Source: RGIG9060 sp052173655
GTDB taxonomy: Bacteria; Spirochaetota; Spirochaetia; Treponematales; Treponemataceae
Assembly (NCBI GenBank): GCA_052173655.1
Contig: JBQMYD010000007.1
Span: 1-63,741, forward strand
Direction: 5' to 3'
Length of the DNA: 63,741 nt
The position numbers and the translations under genes are program-made. The notes under the pieces were generated by a model. The model ran no database searches and was not told the DNA's origin. It saw only the letters and a program-made list of their open reading frames with translations. Positions 35,641-45,198 of this stretch are shown in pieces. Positions within the stretch are counted from its first letter, which is position 1. Every line of letters begins with the position of its first letter.

Positions 35641-36588
35641 ATGAAAATAACTTTTTTAGGATCAGGAACAAGCCATGGAATTCCCGTTATAAATTGCAAC
35701 TGTGAATGCTGTATATCCAAGAATCCTAAAGATACACGCTGGAGATGCAGTATAAAAGTTGAAACTGAAGGAGGAGCTTGCGTAATTGTGGACGTAGGTC
35801 CTGAATTTAGGTTACAAGCCTTAAAATACGGACTTCCGCACTTGGATGCGGTATTCTTAACTCACAGTCATGCAGATCATTTGCATGGATTGGACGATGT
35901 TCGTATTTTTGCCCACACTGCTACAAAAAATTCAAAAAAAACCGAAGAACCTTTAAAAATTTTTTCAAATGAAAATACTCTTAAAGATATAAAATTCAGG
36001 TTTGATTATGTTTTTAAAAGTACTCAGCAAGGCGGTGGTAAACCTCTTGTAAAGCTTATTAATTGTTCTGCCTTTAACGAAAATAATCCGATCATGATAA
36101 AAGATTTGCAGATTATTCCCGTTCCTATGTTGCACGGAAACTTAAAAACTACCGGGTGGATTTTTACGCAGACTTCTTCAATTGATATAAAAGATTCTTC
36201 TCTGAATTTAAAAAATTCAACATCATCTTCTTGCTCCGTAAATTCTTGCAAAAAAAACATAAATTCTTTTGCTTATCTTACCGACTGTAATTTTATACCA
36301 CCTTCTTCTGTTGAGCTTGTAAAAAATTGTTCGCATGTTTGTATTGATGCACTTCGTGAAAAATGCCATCCTACTCATTTGAATTTTGAGCAGGCGGTAG
36401 ATTATATTTCAAAGATGAACGGTTTTCACTTTTATTTAACGCATATTAGCCATGAAAGTTGCGATGATGAAATTATGAAAATTATACAAGAATTAAAAGT
36501 AAAAAACGGCTTAGGAGACGAAAAACAAATTCAGACTGCATTTGACGGTTTGGAAGTTTTTATAAACAGAATGTCTTTCCCGTGCTGA
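35641..36588 (+). CDS. PhnP/RNase Z-like metallo-beta-lactamase-fold phosphodiesterase
   Basis: 315 residues. It opens with FLGSGTSHGIPVINCNCECC, where the three close cysteines match the extra structural zinc site of PhnP-like enzymes. Metal motifs follow: LTHSHADHLHGLDD, the MLHGNLKTTGWIF box, AYLTDCNFI and the late HLNFEQAVDY/YLTHISHE. These enzymes open cyclic or diester phosphates. A loop of about 30 Ser/Asn/Cys-rich residues (near 180-205) is inserted before the LTD motif. The 3' end overlaps the convergent gene by 29 bases. Confidence 0.85.
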   Translation: MKITFLGSGTSHGIPVINCNCECCISKNPKDTRWRCSIKVETEGGACVIVDVGPEFRLQALKYGLPHLDAVFLTHSHADHLHGLDDVRIFAHTATKNSKKTEEPLKIFSNENTLKDIKFRFDYVFKSTQQGGGKPLVKLINCSAFNENNPIMIKDLQIIPVPMLHGNLKTTGWIFTQTSSIDIKDSSLNLKNSTSSSCSVNSCKKNINSFAYLTDCNFIPPSSVELVKNCSHVCIDALREKCHPTHLNFEQAVDYISKMNGFHFYLTHISHESCDDEIMKIIQELKVKNGLGDEKQIQTAFDGLEVFINRMSFPC

Positions 36589-37396
36589 AATGTTTTATTC
36601 TGCCTTTTCCTAATGCATTTTCCAAATAATCAAAGGCTTGGTCTCCTGTACAGTGTCCTGTGTAAAGAGTGAGATTTGTTTGAAATCTTGTGTAATCGAT
36701 AAGTTCTTCAAAATTCCTTAAATCTTCGGGGCGGATATTTTGTCCTTTTGCATACGGAAAGTGAAATCCGCCTACGTAACTTCGAACTTTTTTATTAGGG
36801 AAAAATTCTCTTGCACTTTCTATTGAATTAATAACCCCACGATGAGAACATGAATTAAAAATTACAAGTTCGCTGTTGTCATTGATAACAAAAATTCCCT
36901 CATGCTTAAAATCATCAGGGAAAAAATTTTTTCCTATTTTTTTGAACAAACCGGAATTTAGATTTGGAGTTCCATAGTGATTTACAGTACAAGGAATAAA
37001 CCAGCTGTTTTTAGTTATCTGGCATGGCTGTGTAAGCATACGGATTCTTGCAAGATTTTTTATTTTCGGATTCAGACCTATAAATTTTTTTTGAATTCCT
37101 GATACTGAATAATATTTGTCGTGGGTATATTGCATTAAAATTTCAGAATTTTTATTCACTTTACAAAATTTATCTAATCCGCCGGTGTGATCATAGTGAG
37201 CGTGAGATAAAAGCAAAACTTCCACTTCACACAAATCTATTTTCATTTTTTTTGCATTTTTATAAAAATCAGAATTAGGCCCCGTGTCCAACAGAATTTT
37301 TCTGTCTTCAAATTCTATCAACATGGAAAGGCCGTGAGCAGTTCTTAAAGTAATATCTTCAGAAGTATTTTCCAATAAAAAAGTTACTTGAACCAA
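36560..37396 (-). CDS. MBL-fold hydrolase, dihydropterin/RFA-P synthase-like group
   Basis: 278 residues. TAHGLSMLIEFEDRKILLDTG and LSHAHYDHTGGL (HxHxDH) mark the subgroup often annotated as dihydropteridine or beta-RFA-P synthase-like (COG1237). NSCSHRGVINSIE and the late LYTGHCTGDQAF complete the metal motifs. The start is TTG 37396, preceded by AGGT seven bases upstream. The true substrate of this bacterial group is uncertain. The 3' end overlaps the PhnP-like gene on the other strand. Confidence 0.85.
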   Translation of the reverse strand: MVQVTFLLENTSEDITLRTAHGLSMLIEFEDRKILLDTGPNSDFYKNAKKMKIDLCEVEVLLLSHAHYDHTGGLDKFCKVNKNSEILMQYTHDKYYSVSGIQKKFIGLNPKIKNLARIRMLTQPCQITKNSWFIPCTVNHYGTPNLNSGLFKKIGKNFFPDDFKHEGIFVINDNSELVIFNSCSHRGVINSIESAREFFPNKKVRSYVGGFHFPYAKGQNIRPEDLRNFEELIDYTRFQTNLTLYTGHCTGDQAFDYLENALGKGRIKHFSTGKTFCL

Positions 37397-37411
37397 ATCT
37401 TTTACCTGCTC

Positions 37412-37453
37412 AAAAAAAAACTGAATTCGTATTGAAAATCAACACAAATTCAG
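37412..37453 (-). terminator. rpmB terminator
   Basis: On the minus strand CTGAATT, an inner TTGA/TCAA stem, AATTCAG, then nine T. It lies 22 bases after the rpmB stop. Confidence 0.88.
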
Positions 37454-37475
37454 CTTGTAATACCGTGCAATAAAA

Positions 37476-37667
37476 CTACACTTTCTTTGTAATAAAACCG
37501 CTTCTCAGGCAGCGTGTACACATTTTTACAGTCATCGTCTGTCCTCCGATTTCTGTCTTTACTTCAACAATATTTGGTTTCCATGTGCGACGCTGGTGAT
37601 TCTTTGATTTACTAACCGAATTCCCGGTTAAAGTACCTTTACCACAAATATCACATCTTCTTGACAT
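37476..37667 (-). CDS. rpmB: 50S ribosomal protein L28
   Basis: 63 residues. MSRRCDICGKG, the NSVSKSKNHQRRTWKPN stretch and the C-terminal MCTRCLRSGFI are classic L28, with both CxxC pairs present (zinc-binding form). AGGG stands before ATG 37667 and a terminator follows. Monocistronic. Confidence 0.97.
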   Translation of the reverse strand: MSRRCDICGKGTLTGNSVSKSKNHQRRTWKPNIVEVKTEIGGQTMTVKMCTRCLRSGFITKKV

Positions 37668-37783
37668 ATCTTTACCCTACCTAAAAAATCTTTCTAAAAT
37701 TAATGCAGTTGAGTGTAGATGGTAGCAAAGATATCTAAAAAAGTCAATAGAATGTTAAAAATGGTGTTATCAAAATAAAAGAA

Positions 37784-37812
37784 TTGATTTTTAAGAATTT
37801 GCCTCTTATAAT
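37784..37812 (+). promoter_or_regulatory. Pseudouridine synthase gene promoter, near-leaderless
   Basis: TTGATT (37784-37789), a 17-base spacer and perfect TATAAT (37807-37812), eleven bases before ATG 37824. The remaining leader would be about four bases and contains no Shine-Dalgarno sequence. Confidence 0.72.
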
Positions 37813-37823
37813 TTAACTGATAA

Positions 37824-38558
37824 ATGAAATTTTTACAGCCCATTGATCATTTTTTTTCTTTTAGAAAAATATGTTCTCAACGTAGTTTTTCCGTGTTTAT
37901 AAAAAATCATAAAGTTCTTGTAAATTCAAAGCCTGTTACGGATAGGGCTTTTCTTGTAAATGCGGAAAAAGATTTCATAACTGTTGACGGAGTAAGAATA
38001 AAAAATATAAAACACTTATATTTTATGATGAACAAGGGAAAAGATGTTGTTTGTTCAAGAGTCAGCAGCAGGCACAAAACTGTCTTTGATTTTATGGGCG
38101 AGTTTGCTAAAGAAAAATTACTTCATATTGCAGGAAGACTTGATGCTGATAGCACAGGTCTTTTAATTCTTACTACAAACGGAAGTTTCAGTAATTTTAT
38201 TACGGATCCGAATAATTCGATTGAAAAAACTTATGAAGTTGTTTTAAAAAATCCTGTTTTACAAAAAGATCAAAATAAATATATTGAAGGCTTTTTAAAT
38301 GGAATTTATTTGGATGATTTAAAACAGGGGTCATCTTTTACTACAAAGTCTTGTAAGTTGGAATTTACTTCGGAAACAACTTGCTGTGTGAAGATTTGTG
38401 AAGGCAAATTTAGGCAAGTTCGCCGTATGTTCAGTTTTTTCGGAAACGAAGTTGCACAGCTTAATAGAACAGGAGTAGCAAACTTTTGTCTTGATAAAAG
38501 TCTTTGCAAAAATCATTATAGATTTTTAACAAATGAGGAACTGAAAATTTATGAGTGA
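37824..38558 (+). CDS. rRNA pseudouridine synthase, RsuA/RluB/RluF family
   Basis: 244 residues. An S4 RNA-binding domain (about residues 12-60) is followed by the catalytic domain with GRLDADSTGLLILT (catalytic Asp) and the GKFRQVRRMFSFFGNEV motif. LNRTGVANFCLD closes the domain. It modifies a uridine in rRNA; RsuA, RluB, RluE and RluF cannot be separated by eye. The stop overlaps the next start by eight bases. Confidence 0.93.
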   Translation: MKFLQPIDHFFSFRKICSQRSFSVFIKNHKVLVNSKPVTDRAFLVNAEKDFITVDGVRIKNIKHLYFMMNKGKDVVCSRVSSRHKTVFDFMGEFAKEKLLHIAGRLDADSTGLLILTTNGSFSNFITDPNNSIEKTYEVVLKNPVLQKDQNKYIEGFLNGIYLDDLKQGSSFTTKSCKLEFTSETTCCVKICEGKFRQVRRMFSFFGNEVAQLNRTGVANFCLDKSLCKNHYRFLTNEELKIYE

Positions 38559-40635
38559 AAAAATTTCTACTTCGCTAAAGATGATGTTTATAGGAGCATG
38601 CGGAACCGTTACCGGAAGCTGTACCTTACTGCGGTATACTAGAGCTGATAAAGAAAAAAACATTTTAATTGACTGCGGGCAAGTTCAAAATGAAAATTTT
38701 GAATACGGTTCTTTTCAATATCTTATGAATATTGCACCTAAAATTGATATGATATTTTTAACTCATGCTCATCAGGATCACATAGGTTTGTTGCCGTTTT
38801 TAATTGAATACGGTTTTAACGGAATAGTTTGGTGTACCAGAGCGACTTTTGATGCGAGTCTTATTATGTTGAAAGATCAGATGACTATCGAAAAACGAAG
38901 TGAAAATGAAATCGATGCAATTTTAAGAATGATAAAATTCAATCCGGTAGAAGATTACAAAAAAGATTTTCACTTCGGAACAACGTGGTGCGGGCTTTCC
39001 GATGGTTTGCAGGTAGGTTTTTTGAGAAGCGGGCATATTTTAGGTAGTTGTTCACTCCAGTTTAGATGGATTTGGACGGAAACTTCAAGTGAAAATAAAC
39101 AAAAATTTGACTGGAAATATATTTCTTTTTCCGGGGATTTAGGGCCTGTAAAATCAAATGAAGAAAATTCCTTGTGTCTTAAGGATATTCAATTTCCGTA
39201 TTATGGTAATTCAAATCCGTATTTAGTAATGGAGTCAACTTACGGTTCACACGCGAGAGAGTATTTTTATGATGTAACGGAAAAGAGAAGCAGTGAACTT
39301 CAAAAAATCATAAATGAAACAATTGAAAAAAAGGGTACTGTATTGATACCTGCATTTGCGTTGAACAGATCGCAGGAAATTCTTCTCGACCTTTATTATT
39401 TGGAAAAAAATTATAAGATAGGCAAGGGGTTTCCGATTGAAATGACCGGTGAATACAGAAAAAATCCTCAGATAACCTTGTCAGTTTCTTTTAATAAAAG
39501 TTCAGTTTATGATTTTTCCGAAAATCATGAAAAACGCATACGTGAAGTTCTAAAAAAGGCAGGAATTTATGAAAGCGATATCAAAAAGCTGAAAAAAATT
39601 GCGTATGTTGATCTTTCAGATCAGATAAACGAAGAAATTTTGAATATTGACATTGAAGATATGCGGGTAAAAAGTAGGGTAAGGATATGTTCAAATCTTA
39701 TACATCAGGTAAATAAAGTTTATCACAGGAATTTTTTTGATTCTACAATGGACAAAAAGGGTGAAATAAAGTTTGTATACATGCCCAAAATGTTTATGCA
39801 AAAATTTGGTTTGAGTCAAAAAAATTTTGATTTTGAGCAAGCCCGAAATCTTTTACACAATGCTCTTGATTGTGAGGATTATAGAGAAGATAAAAGAATC
39901 GGCAAGATTGTTGTAGCTTCAAGCGGAATGTGCGACAAAGGAAAGGTAACGCAGATTCTGCCTGAAATCCTAAAAGATCCCAACAGCTGTGTTATACTCT
40001 CAGGATATCAGGCGGAAGGAAGTAACGGATGGTATTTAAAAAATTTTAAAGATTTTCCCGAGGACGAAAAATATAACACGGAACTGGATTTTGGTATAAG
40101 CGACAAAAAAATTAGAATAAAGCTTTGTGATGTAAACTGTAAAATATATGATTTTTCTAAATATTATTCAGGACATGCTGATCAGAATGTTTTGAGTGAG
40201 TATGCACACGGAATAACATCAAAAGTTCAAAATTATGCAGAATGTACGGTTTTTTTAAATCACGGAAAAGATGAAAGTCGCGAAGCTTTAAAAGAAAAAA
40301 TTTTACAAATGAATAACGACAGTCAGTGTGTTGACGAGCAGGGAAATTATTGTCCTCATAAGCTTCAAGTTGTTTTGCCTAAAGCTCAGGTATGGTATAC
40401 ATTAAGCGATTCTTCTTGTGATGTTAGTCAGCAGGAAATTCAAAAAAATGTTGAAAATCGAATATGTCCGGTCAGTGAAGAAGAACGTAAATTTTTTGAA
40501 ACCATGCCAAAAAAAGCGGTGAACTATGGAAAAAAGAGCTTTACCATAGAAGACATTGAAGTCTTTTATCCTGAAAATTTTACTAACGAGCAGGTTGACA
40601 GTTTGATGAATGCTATTCGTAACAGCCTTTTGTAA
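38551..40635 (+). CDS. Beta-CASP ribonuclease (CPSF-73-like metallo-beta-lactamase)
   Basis: 694 residues. Metal motifs: THAHQDHIGLL (His72, His74, Asp76, His77), SGHILGSC, SGDLG. The beta-CASP part has ESTYGSHAREY, PAFALNRSQEILL, ASSGMCDKGKV and SGHADQNVL. The set is that of eukaryotic CPSF-73/archaeal aCPSF relatives found in bacteria. It is longer than the usual 450-540 residues because of an insert of about 100 residues (near 300-420) in the beta-CASP domain and a 100-residue C-terminal tail. Probable RNA endo/exonuclease. Coupled to the pseudouridine synthase by overlap. Confidence 0.9.
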   Translation: MSEKISTSLKMMFIGACGTVTGSCTLLRYTRADKEKNILIDCGQVQNENFEYGSFQYLMNIAPKIDMIFLTHAHQDHIGLLPFLIEYGFNGIVWCTRATFDASLIMLKDQMTIEKRSENEIDAILRMIKFNPVEDYKKDFHFGTTWCGLSDGLQVGFLRSGHILGSCSLQFRWIWTETSSENKQKFDWKYISFSGDLGPVKSNEENSLCLKDIQFPYYGNSNPYLVMESTYGSHAREYFYDVTEKRSSELQKIINETIEKKGTVLIPAFALNRSQEILLDLYYLEKNYKIGKGFPIEMTGEYRKNPQITLSVSFNKSSVYDFSENHEKRIREVLKKAGIYESDIKKLKKIAYVDLSDQINEEILNIDIEDMRVKSRVRICSNLIHQVNKVYHRNFFDSTMDKKGEIKFVYMPKMFMQKFGLSQKNFDFEQARNLLHNALDCEDYREDKRIGKIVVASSGMCDKGKVTQILPEILKDPNSCVILSGYQAEGSNGWYLKNFKDFPEDEKYNTELDFGISDKKIRIKLCDVNCKIYDFSKYYSGHADQNVLSEYAHGITSKVQNYAECTVFLNHGKDESREALKEKILQMNNDSQCVDEQGNYCPHKLQVVLPKAQVWYTLSDSSCDVSQQEIQKNVENRICPVSEEERKFFETMPKKAVNYGKKSFTIEDIEVFYPENFTNEQVDSLMNAIRNSLL

Positions 40636-41254
40636 ATTTCCAATACTTTGGAGCAAAATAATCTATATGCCAGCCCCCGTTGTATAGTCCGTTTTCATCA
40701 ACGCTCGGACAGACAAAAATTACATTGGTAGGATTTTCTGTATCGTAAAAAAGCCGGTTAGAAGTCCAATCACCTGAGTTTTTTATAGGGAATAGAGAAG
40801 TTTCATCGTAAGGAGTGGTTATGCTGAATATGTATTTTCCCGGTTTTATGTTAAGGTGCATAGCAACCCCTCCCATCAGCCAATAAGTTTTTTGGTAGTT
40901 TAAAAAAAATGATCGGAGCTGACCTTTGAACATCGTAAAAAAACTTTTTGGCTCATTGTTTTCCAAAATCTGTGTGTTTGCTACCCATTCATATTTTGCT
41001 TTGATTTTGTCAGAATAAGTAACATCTTCTCCTGTTTGGGCATCCGTAACAGTTATCCAGCATTTTACATGATTAAGTTCGTAATTGTTTTGAGGTCTGT
41101 AGATGATTATCGACCAGGGATTTGGACTTACAGAAAATTTAGTGTCTGTAGAAAAACTTTGTTCGGCAGTTTGAGAAAAAAGCGATGAAATGTTAAAAAA
41201 AACTGCCGTAAATAAAAAAATTAAAAAGACAAAAATCTGTTTTACCGATTTCAT
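40613..41254 (-). CDS. Secreted protein of unknown function
   Basis: 213 residues with a clear signal peptide (KQIFVFLIFLFTAVFF to SSLFSQ). The mature part is beta-rich and aromatic, with an NPWSIIIYRPQN start and an IKPGKYIFSITTPYD segment, suggesting an immunoglobulin-like or jelly-roll fold. No cysteine pair or catalytic motif seen. GGAG lies nine bases before ATG 41254. Its last 23 bases overlap the end of the convergent nuclease gene. Family not recognised. Confidence 0.75.
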   Translation of the reverse strand: MKSVKQIFVFLIFLFTAVFFNISSLFSQTAEQSFSTDTKFSVSPNPWSIIIYRPQNNYELNHVKCWITVTDAQTGEDVTYSDKIKAKYEWVANTQILENNEPKSFFTMFKGQLRSFFLNYQKTYWLMGGVAMHLNIKPGKYIFSITTPYDETSLFPIKNSGDWTSNRLFYDTENPTNVIFVCPSVDENGLYNGGWHIDYFAPKYWKFTKGCYE

Positions 41255-41275
41255 CCTAAGACACTCCGGAAAAAA

Positions 41276-42310
41276 TCACCCTAAAACGGTTTTTTCAATT
41301 TCAAACATTTGGCTTCGGTACAAGCCTGAAATATTATGTCCGTAATCTGATAAAAGTTGAATTATATTCCTTGCATGTTCTTTTGTATCACATCCATTGA
41401 GTCTGTCTCCTGCATCCCCAAGTCCGGGCATAATATATGCTTTTTTGTTCATAACAGGATCCATCCATAAAGTGTAACAGGTACAATTTTCCAAAGCTCT
41501 TGTAACTCTTATACTTCCTTTTAATGTTGAAATAGTATTAAAAAACGAAATCGATTTAGGTTTTATGCCTTGTTCCTGTAAATATTTTACAACCGTTACA
41601 AGAGAGCCTCCCGTGGCATTCATAGGATCTGCAAAAATCAAATTTTTTCCTTCAAGTTTATCTAATTCAAAAAAAGATTTATCCAAATCAAGCACGTATT
41701 CCATATTATCTTCATTTTTAGAGTCATTTCTGCTTATTTTGAACAATGCAAAAGGCGTTATATATCTGTGAGAAGAAAATTCTTCAATTTCTTTTGAAAG
41801 AATCATACTCGGAAGTAATGCACCTCGCAACATTACACACATAACGGTATTTTCTATTTTGTGATCAATATCGGGAATCTTGTGAACGGCAAAATTTTGC
41901 ACCGGAAAATTAACCGGAGTTTTTACAATTATGTAGCCTTTTTTGTCAGTTTTTTGATTTGTATAAGCCATGCGAAAAAGCATTTCATATGCTCTTTGGC
42001 TGTAATAAATAAATTCTTGATGATCAGTTTCTTCGTTTCTTAGTTTTGAAATAACCCTGCTTGCTTCCGCCTGTGCTTGAACGTCCGTTTCAAAAGAATA
42101 AACTTTAATTTGCGGATGTTTTTTACAAATGTTATGCATTTCATGTCCCATTTTGTCATAGCATTCGATTATTTTGTTTTGGTTTACCGGTTCAAAATAT
42201 TTCATCGTCTCTTTGAACATTTCATCCAATTGCTTTAATTCTTTTACATCTTCATTTGTCAGGTAGCCGTCTAAATCTTCGGCCTTTAATATAATCTTAT
42301 TGTCGCCCAT
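41276..42310 (-). CDS. upp: Uracil phosphoribosyltransferase with N-terminal extension
   Basis: 344 residues, against about 210 for usual Upp. Residues 135-344 carry the PRTase fold: VMCVMLRGALLPSM, the PRPP loop FADPMNATGGSLV (usual DPMLATGGS) and the uracil-binding PGLGDAGDRLNG, so the enzyme makes UMP from uracil and PRPP. Residues 1-130 are helical and charged with no family I know. AAGGAG precedes ATG 42310. A secreted-protein gene follows 21 bases downstream. Confidence 0.88.
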   Translation of the reverse strand: MGDNKIILKAEDLDGYLTNEDVKELKQLDEMFKETMKYFEPVNQNKIIECYDKMGHEMHNICKKHPQIKVYSFETDVQAQAEASRVISKLRNEETDHQEFIYYSQRAYEMLFRMAYTNQKTDKKGYIIVKTPVNFPVQNFAVHKIPDIDHKIENTVMCVMLRGALLPSMILSKEIEEFSSHRYITPFALFKISRNDSKNEDNMEYVLDLDKSFFELDKLEGKNLIFADPMNATGGSLVTVVKYLQEQGIKPKSISFFNTISTLKGSIRVTRALENCTCYTLWMDPVMNKKAYIMPGLGDAGDRLNGCDTKEHARNIIQLLSDYGHNISGLYRSQMFEIEKTVLG

Positions 42311-42408
42311 GCGTACTCCTTATAGTAATTCACTCTGAAAACCAATTATACCATAAATTTTTTTTTAATAATATAAAATTTAAAAAAATTTGCTTTTAAA
42401 AAGCTGTG

Positions 42409-42437
42409 TTGTATAAAAACTCTATTATTAGTATAAT
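42409..42437 (+). promoter_or_regulatory. argG promoter
   Basis: TTGTAT (42409-42414), a 17-base spacer and perfect TATAAT (42432-42437). It gives a leader of about 58 bases that contains CGGCA (42450-42454) and TGCCG (42474-42478) as a possible hairpin and ends in AGGGG six bases before ATG 42502. Confidence 0.8.
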
Positions 42438-42501
42438 AAATAGCCTAGACGGCATACTGATAGCATTAAGTTTTGCCGGATAACATAATCAGGGGTAAAA
42501 A

Positions 42502-43767
42502 ATGGCAAAGGAAAAAGTTGTTTTAGCTTATTCGGGGGGACTTGATACAACCGTTATAATTCCATGGCTTAAAGAAAATTATGATTATGACGTAGTTGCC
42601 GTTTGTATCGATGTTGGGCAAGGCGATGATTGGGTGTCTATAAAAGAACGTGCTTTAAAAACAGGTGCTTGTGCTTGCTACATTGTTGATGCTAGAGAAG
42701 AATATATCACAGATTACATTTGGCCTGCAGTAAAAGCAAATTGTGTGTATGAAGATCGATATCTTTTGGGAACTTCTACAGCTCGTCCGCTTATCGGAAA
42801 AATTCTTGTAGAATATGCCCGAAAAGAAGGTGCTACGGCTATATGCCATGGTGCAACCGGAAAAGGAAATGATCAAATTCGTTTTGAACTTGCAATGAAG
42901 GCTTTTGCACCTGATCTACGAGTGATAGCGGCTTGGCGGGATGAAAAATGGAACATGGATAGCCGTGAGGCTGAAATAAAATATCTTGAAGATCGCGGGC
43001 TTGAAGTTCCTATGAAAAAGGATCAGTCTTATTCCAGAGATGAAAATATTTGGCATCTAAGTCATGAAGGCTTAGAGCTTGAAAAAACGGAAAACGAGCC
43101 TAACTACAAACATATGTTAAAAAATACGGTCTTTCCTGAAGAAGCGTGTGAAGACGGAGAATACGTAAAAATCGAGTTTGAAAAAGGAATTCCGGTAAGT
43201 GTAAACGGTAAAAAAATGGGTGCATTGGAGCTCATGCTTGAACTTAACAAAATCGGCGGCAGAAACGGAATAGGACTTACAGATATTTGCGAAAACCGAT
43301 GTGTAGGTATGAAATCCAGAGGAGTGTATGAAACTCCCGGAGGTTCCATTCTTTATGCCGCTCATGAAATGCTGGATCATCTTTGTCTGGATCGTGATAC
43401 ATATCATTATAAACAACAAATAGCTTTGCGTATGAGTGAACTTATCTACGACGGAAAATGGTTTACAACTTTAATGGATGCATGTATTGCATTTGTAGAT
43501 AAAACACAACAAACTTGCAGCGGTTGGGTAAAATTAAAATTATACAAGGGTTCCATACGAGGTGCCGGAAGTTATTCAAAATACAGTTTATACAACGAAT
43601 CAATTGCTTCCTTTACCACCGGTGATTTATACGATCATAAAGACGCACAAGGCTTTATCACTCTTTTTGGACTTCCTTTAAAAGTTAGAGCAATGATGGA
43701 GCAGCAAGTTGGAGAAGGACAGGCTGTAACCAATTCAAAATCATTAAAAAAACGGAATACGAATTGA
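42502..43767 (+). CDS. argG: Argininosuccinate synthase
   Basis: 421 residues. It joins citrulline and aspartate using ATP. The N-terminal pyrophosphatase loop is VLAYSGGLDTTVI, with GATGKGNDQIRFE and YSRDENIWHLSHEG later, and the C-terminal CSGWVKLKLYKGSIRGAGS region is intact. It is followed one base later by argH, so the two enzymes of citrulline-to-arginine conversion are on one transcript. Confidence 0.97.
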   Translation: MAKEKVVLAYSGGLDTTVIIPWLKENYDYDVVAVCIDVGQGDDWVSIKERALKTGACACYIVDAREEYITDYIWPAVKANCVYEDRYLLGTSTARPLIGKILVEYARKEGATAICHGATGKGNDQIRFELAMKAFAPDLRVIAAWRDEKWNMDSREAEIKYLEDRGLEVPMKKDQSYSRDENIWHLSHEGLELEKTENEPNYKHMLKNTVFPEEACEDGEYVKIEFEKGIPVSVNGKKMGALELMLELNKIGGRNGIGLTDICENRCVGMKSRGVYETPGGSILYAAHEMLDHLCLDRDTYHYKQQIALRMSELIYDGKWFTTLMDACIAFVDKTQQTCSGWVKLKLYKGSIRGAGSYSKYSLYNESIASFTTGDLYDHKDAQGFITLFGLPLKVRAMMEQQVGEGQAVTNSKSLKKRNTN

Positions 43768-43768
43768 T

Positions 43769-45172
43769 ATGTCTGAGCTCATAAATTCGGGAAATCATTC
43801 AGCATTATGGCACGGAAGATTTAAGGAATGTCCTGATAGACAGGCAGTTGAATTTGAAAGCTCAATTCATGTTGACAAACGCATGGCGTTAGATGACATA
43901 AGAGGTAGTCGTTCTCATGCTGCAATGCTTGCTCATGCAGGAATTATTTTACAGGAAGAAGCTGAATCAATTATCGAGGGGCTTGATTCAATTGAATCGG
44001 ATTTAACTTCCGGAAACCTTGCCGTTGATTGTTCATCTGAGGATATTCATTCATTTATTGAAGCCGTTTTGACAGACAGAATCGGGGAGGCGGGTAAAAA
44101 AATTCACACAGGTAGAAGTCGTAACGATCAAATTGCTCTTGATGAAAGGCTTTACCTTTGTCGCTTTATTCCTGAATTGCAGGACGCTATCCTTACTCTT
44201 ATTGATGCATTGACACAAATTGCACAAAAACACACAAAAAGCATTATGCCGGGTTTTACTCACATGCAGCATGCACAGCCGGTAAGTCTTGCTCATCACC
44301 TGTGTGCTTGGAGTTGGATGCTGACGCGTGATTATGAACGGCTTTCAGATTGTTTAAAGCGTATAAAAATAAGTCCTATAGGTTCCGGGGCACTTGCAGG
44401 TTCTTCTCTTCCTCTTGATCGCAAATTTGAAGCTTTACAGCTTGGATTTGAAAAAATTACAATGAATAGTATGGATGCTGTAAGTGACAGGGATTATTGC
44501 ATAGAAACGGTTTCGGTACTAAGTTTGATTCAGATGCACCTAAGTCGTTTTTGTGAAGAAGTTGTTATTTGGTCAACTACTGAATTTAATTTCATTTATT
44601 TAAGTGAAAAATGGTCTACCGGTTCAAGCATTATGCCACAGAAAAAAAATCCGGATTTTGCGGAACTTATTAGGGGAAGAACGGGTAGAGTCTACGGAGA
44701 TTTAATTTCACTTTTTACAATGATGAAAGCTTTACCGCTTGCATATAATAGAGATATGCAGGAAGATAAACATAGTCTTTTTGATGCTTGCGATGTTGTT
44801 TTAAGCTGTCTAAAAGTTTTTACACATATGATTTCAACTGCAAAATGGAACGTTGATGTCATGGAAAAAGCTTGTATGGACGGGTTTTTAACCGCTACCG
44901 ACTTGGCAGATTATCTTGTACGTAAAGGGATGCCCTTTAGAACTGCACACGGTGTAAGTGCCAATTGCGTTAGAATTGCAATTGAAAAAGGTTGTTTTTT
45001 AGAGCAGCTTTCTCTTTCAGACTTTAAATCTTGCAGTGAATTGATCGAGAATGATATTTTTGATGTTATTTTGCCTAAAGCTTGTGTAGATGCAAGAAAG
45101 ACTGAAGGCGGAACTGCAGAAGAGAAAGTTTTGGAACAAATAAAAACTCTGAAAGAGTTTTGTAAAATATAA
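43769..45172 (+). CDS. argH: Argininosuccinate lyase
   Basis: 467 residues. It splits argininosuccinate to arginine and fumarate. The superfamily signature GSSIMPQKKNPDFAEL, the HTGRSRNDQIALDERLYL box and PGFTHMQHAQPVSLAHH (catalytic His) are present. ATG 43769 directly follows argG. The amino-acid ABC genes begin 26 bases after its stop. Confidence 0.97.
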   Translation: MSELINSGNHSALWHGRFKECPDRQAVEFESSIHVDKRMALDDIRGSRSHAAMLAHAGIILQEEAESIIEGLDSIESDLTSGNLAVDCSSEDIHSFIEAVLTDRIGEAGKKIHTGRSRNDQIALDERLYLCRFIPELQDAILTLIDALTQIAQKHTKSIMPGFTHMQHAQPVSLAHHLCAWSWMLTRDYERLSDCLKRIKISPIGSGALAGSSLPLDRKFEALQLGFEKITMNSMDAVSDRDYCIETVSVLSLIQMHLSRFCEEVVIWSTTEFNFIYLSEKWSTGSSIMPQKKNPDFAELIRGRTGRVYGDLISLFTMMKALPLAYNRDMQEDKHSLFDACDVVLSCLKVFTHMISTAKWNVDVMEKACMDGFLTATDLADYLVRKGMPFRTAHGVSANCVRIAIEKGCFLEQLSLSDFKSCSELIENDIFDVILPKACVDARKTEGGTAEEKVLEQIKTLKEFCKI

Positions 45173-45198
45173 TTTATAAATACTAAAGGAGTATAAAA

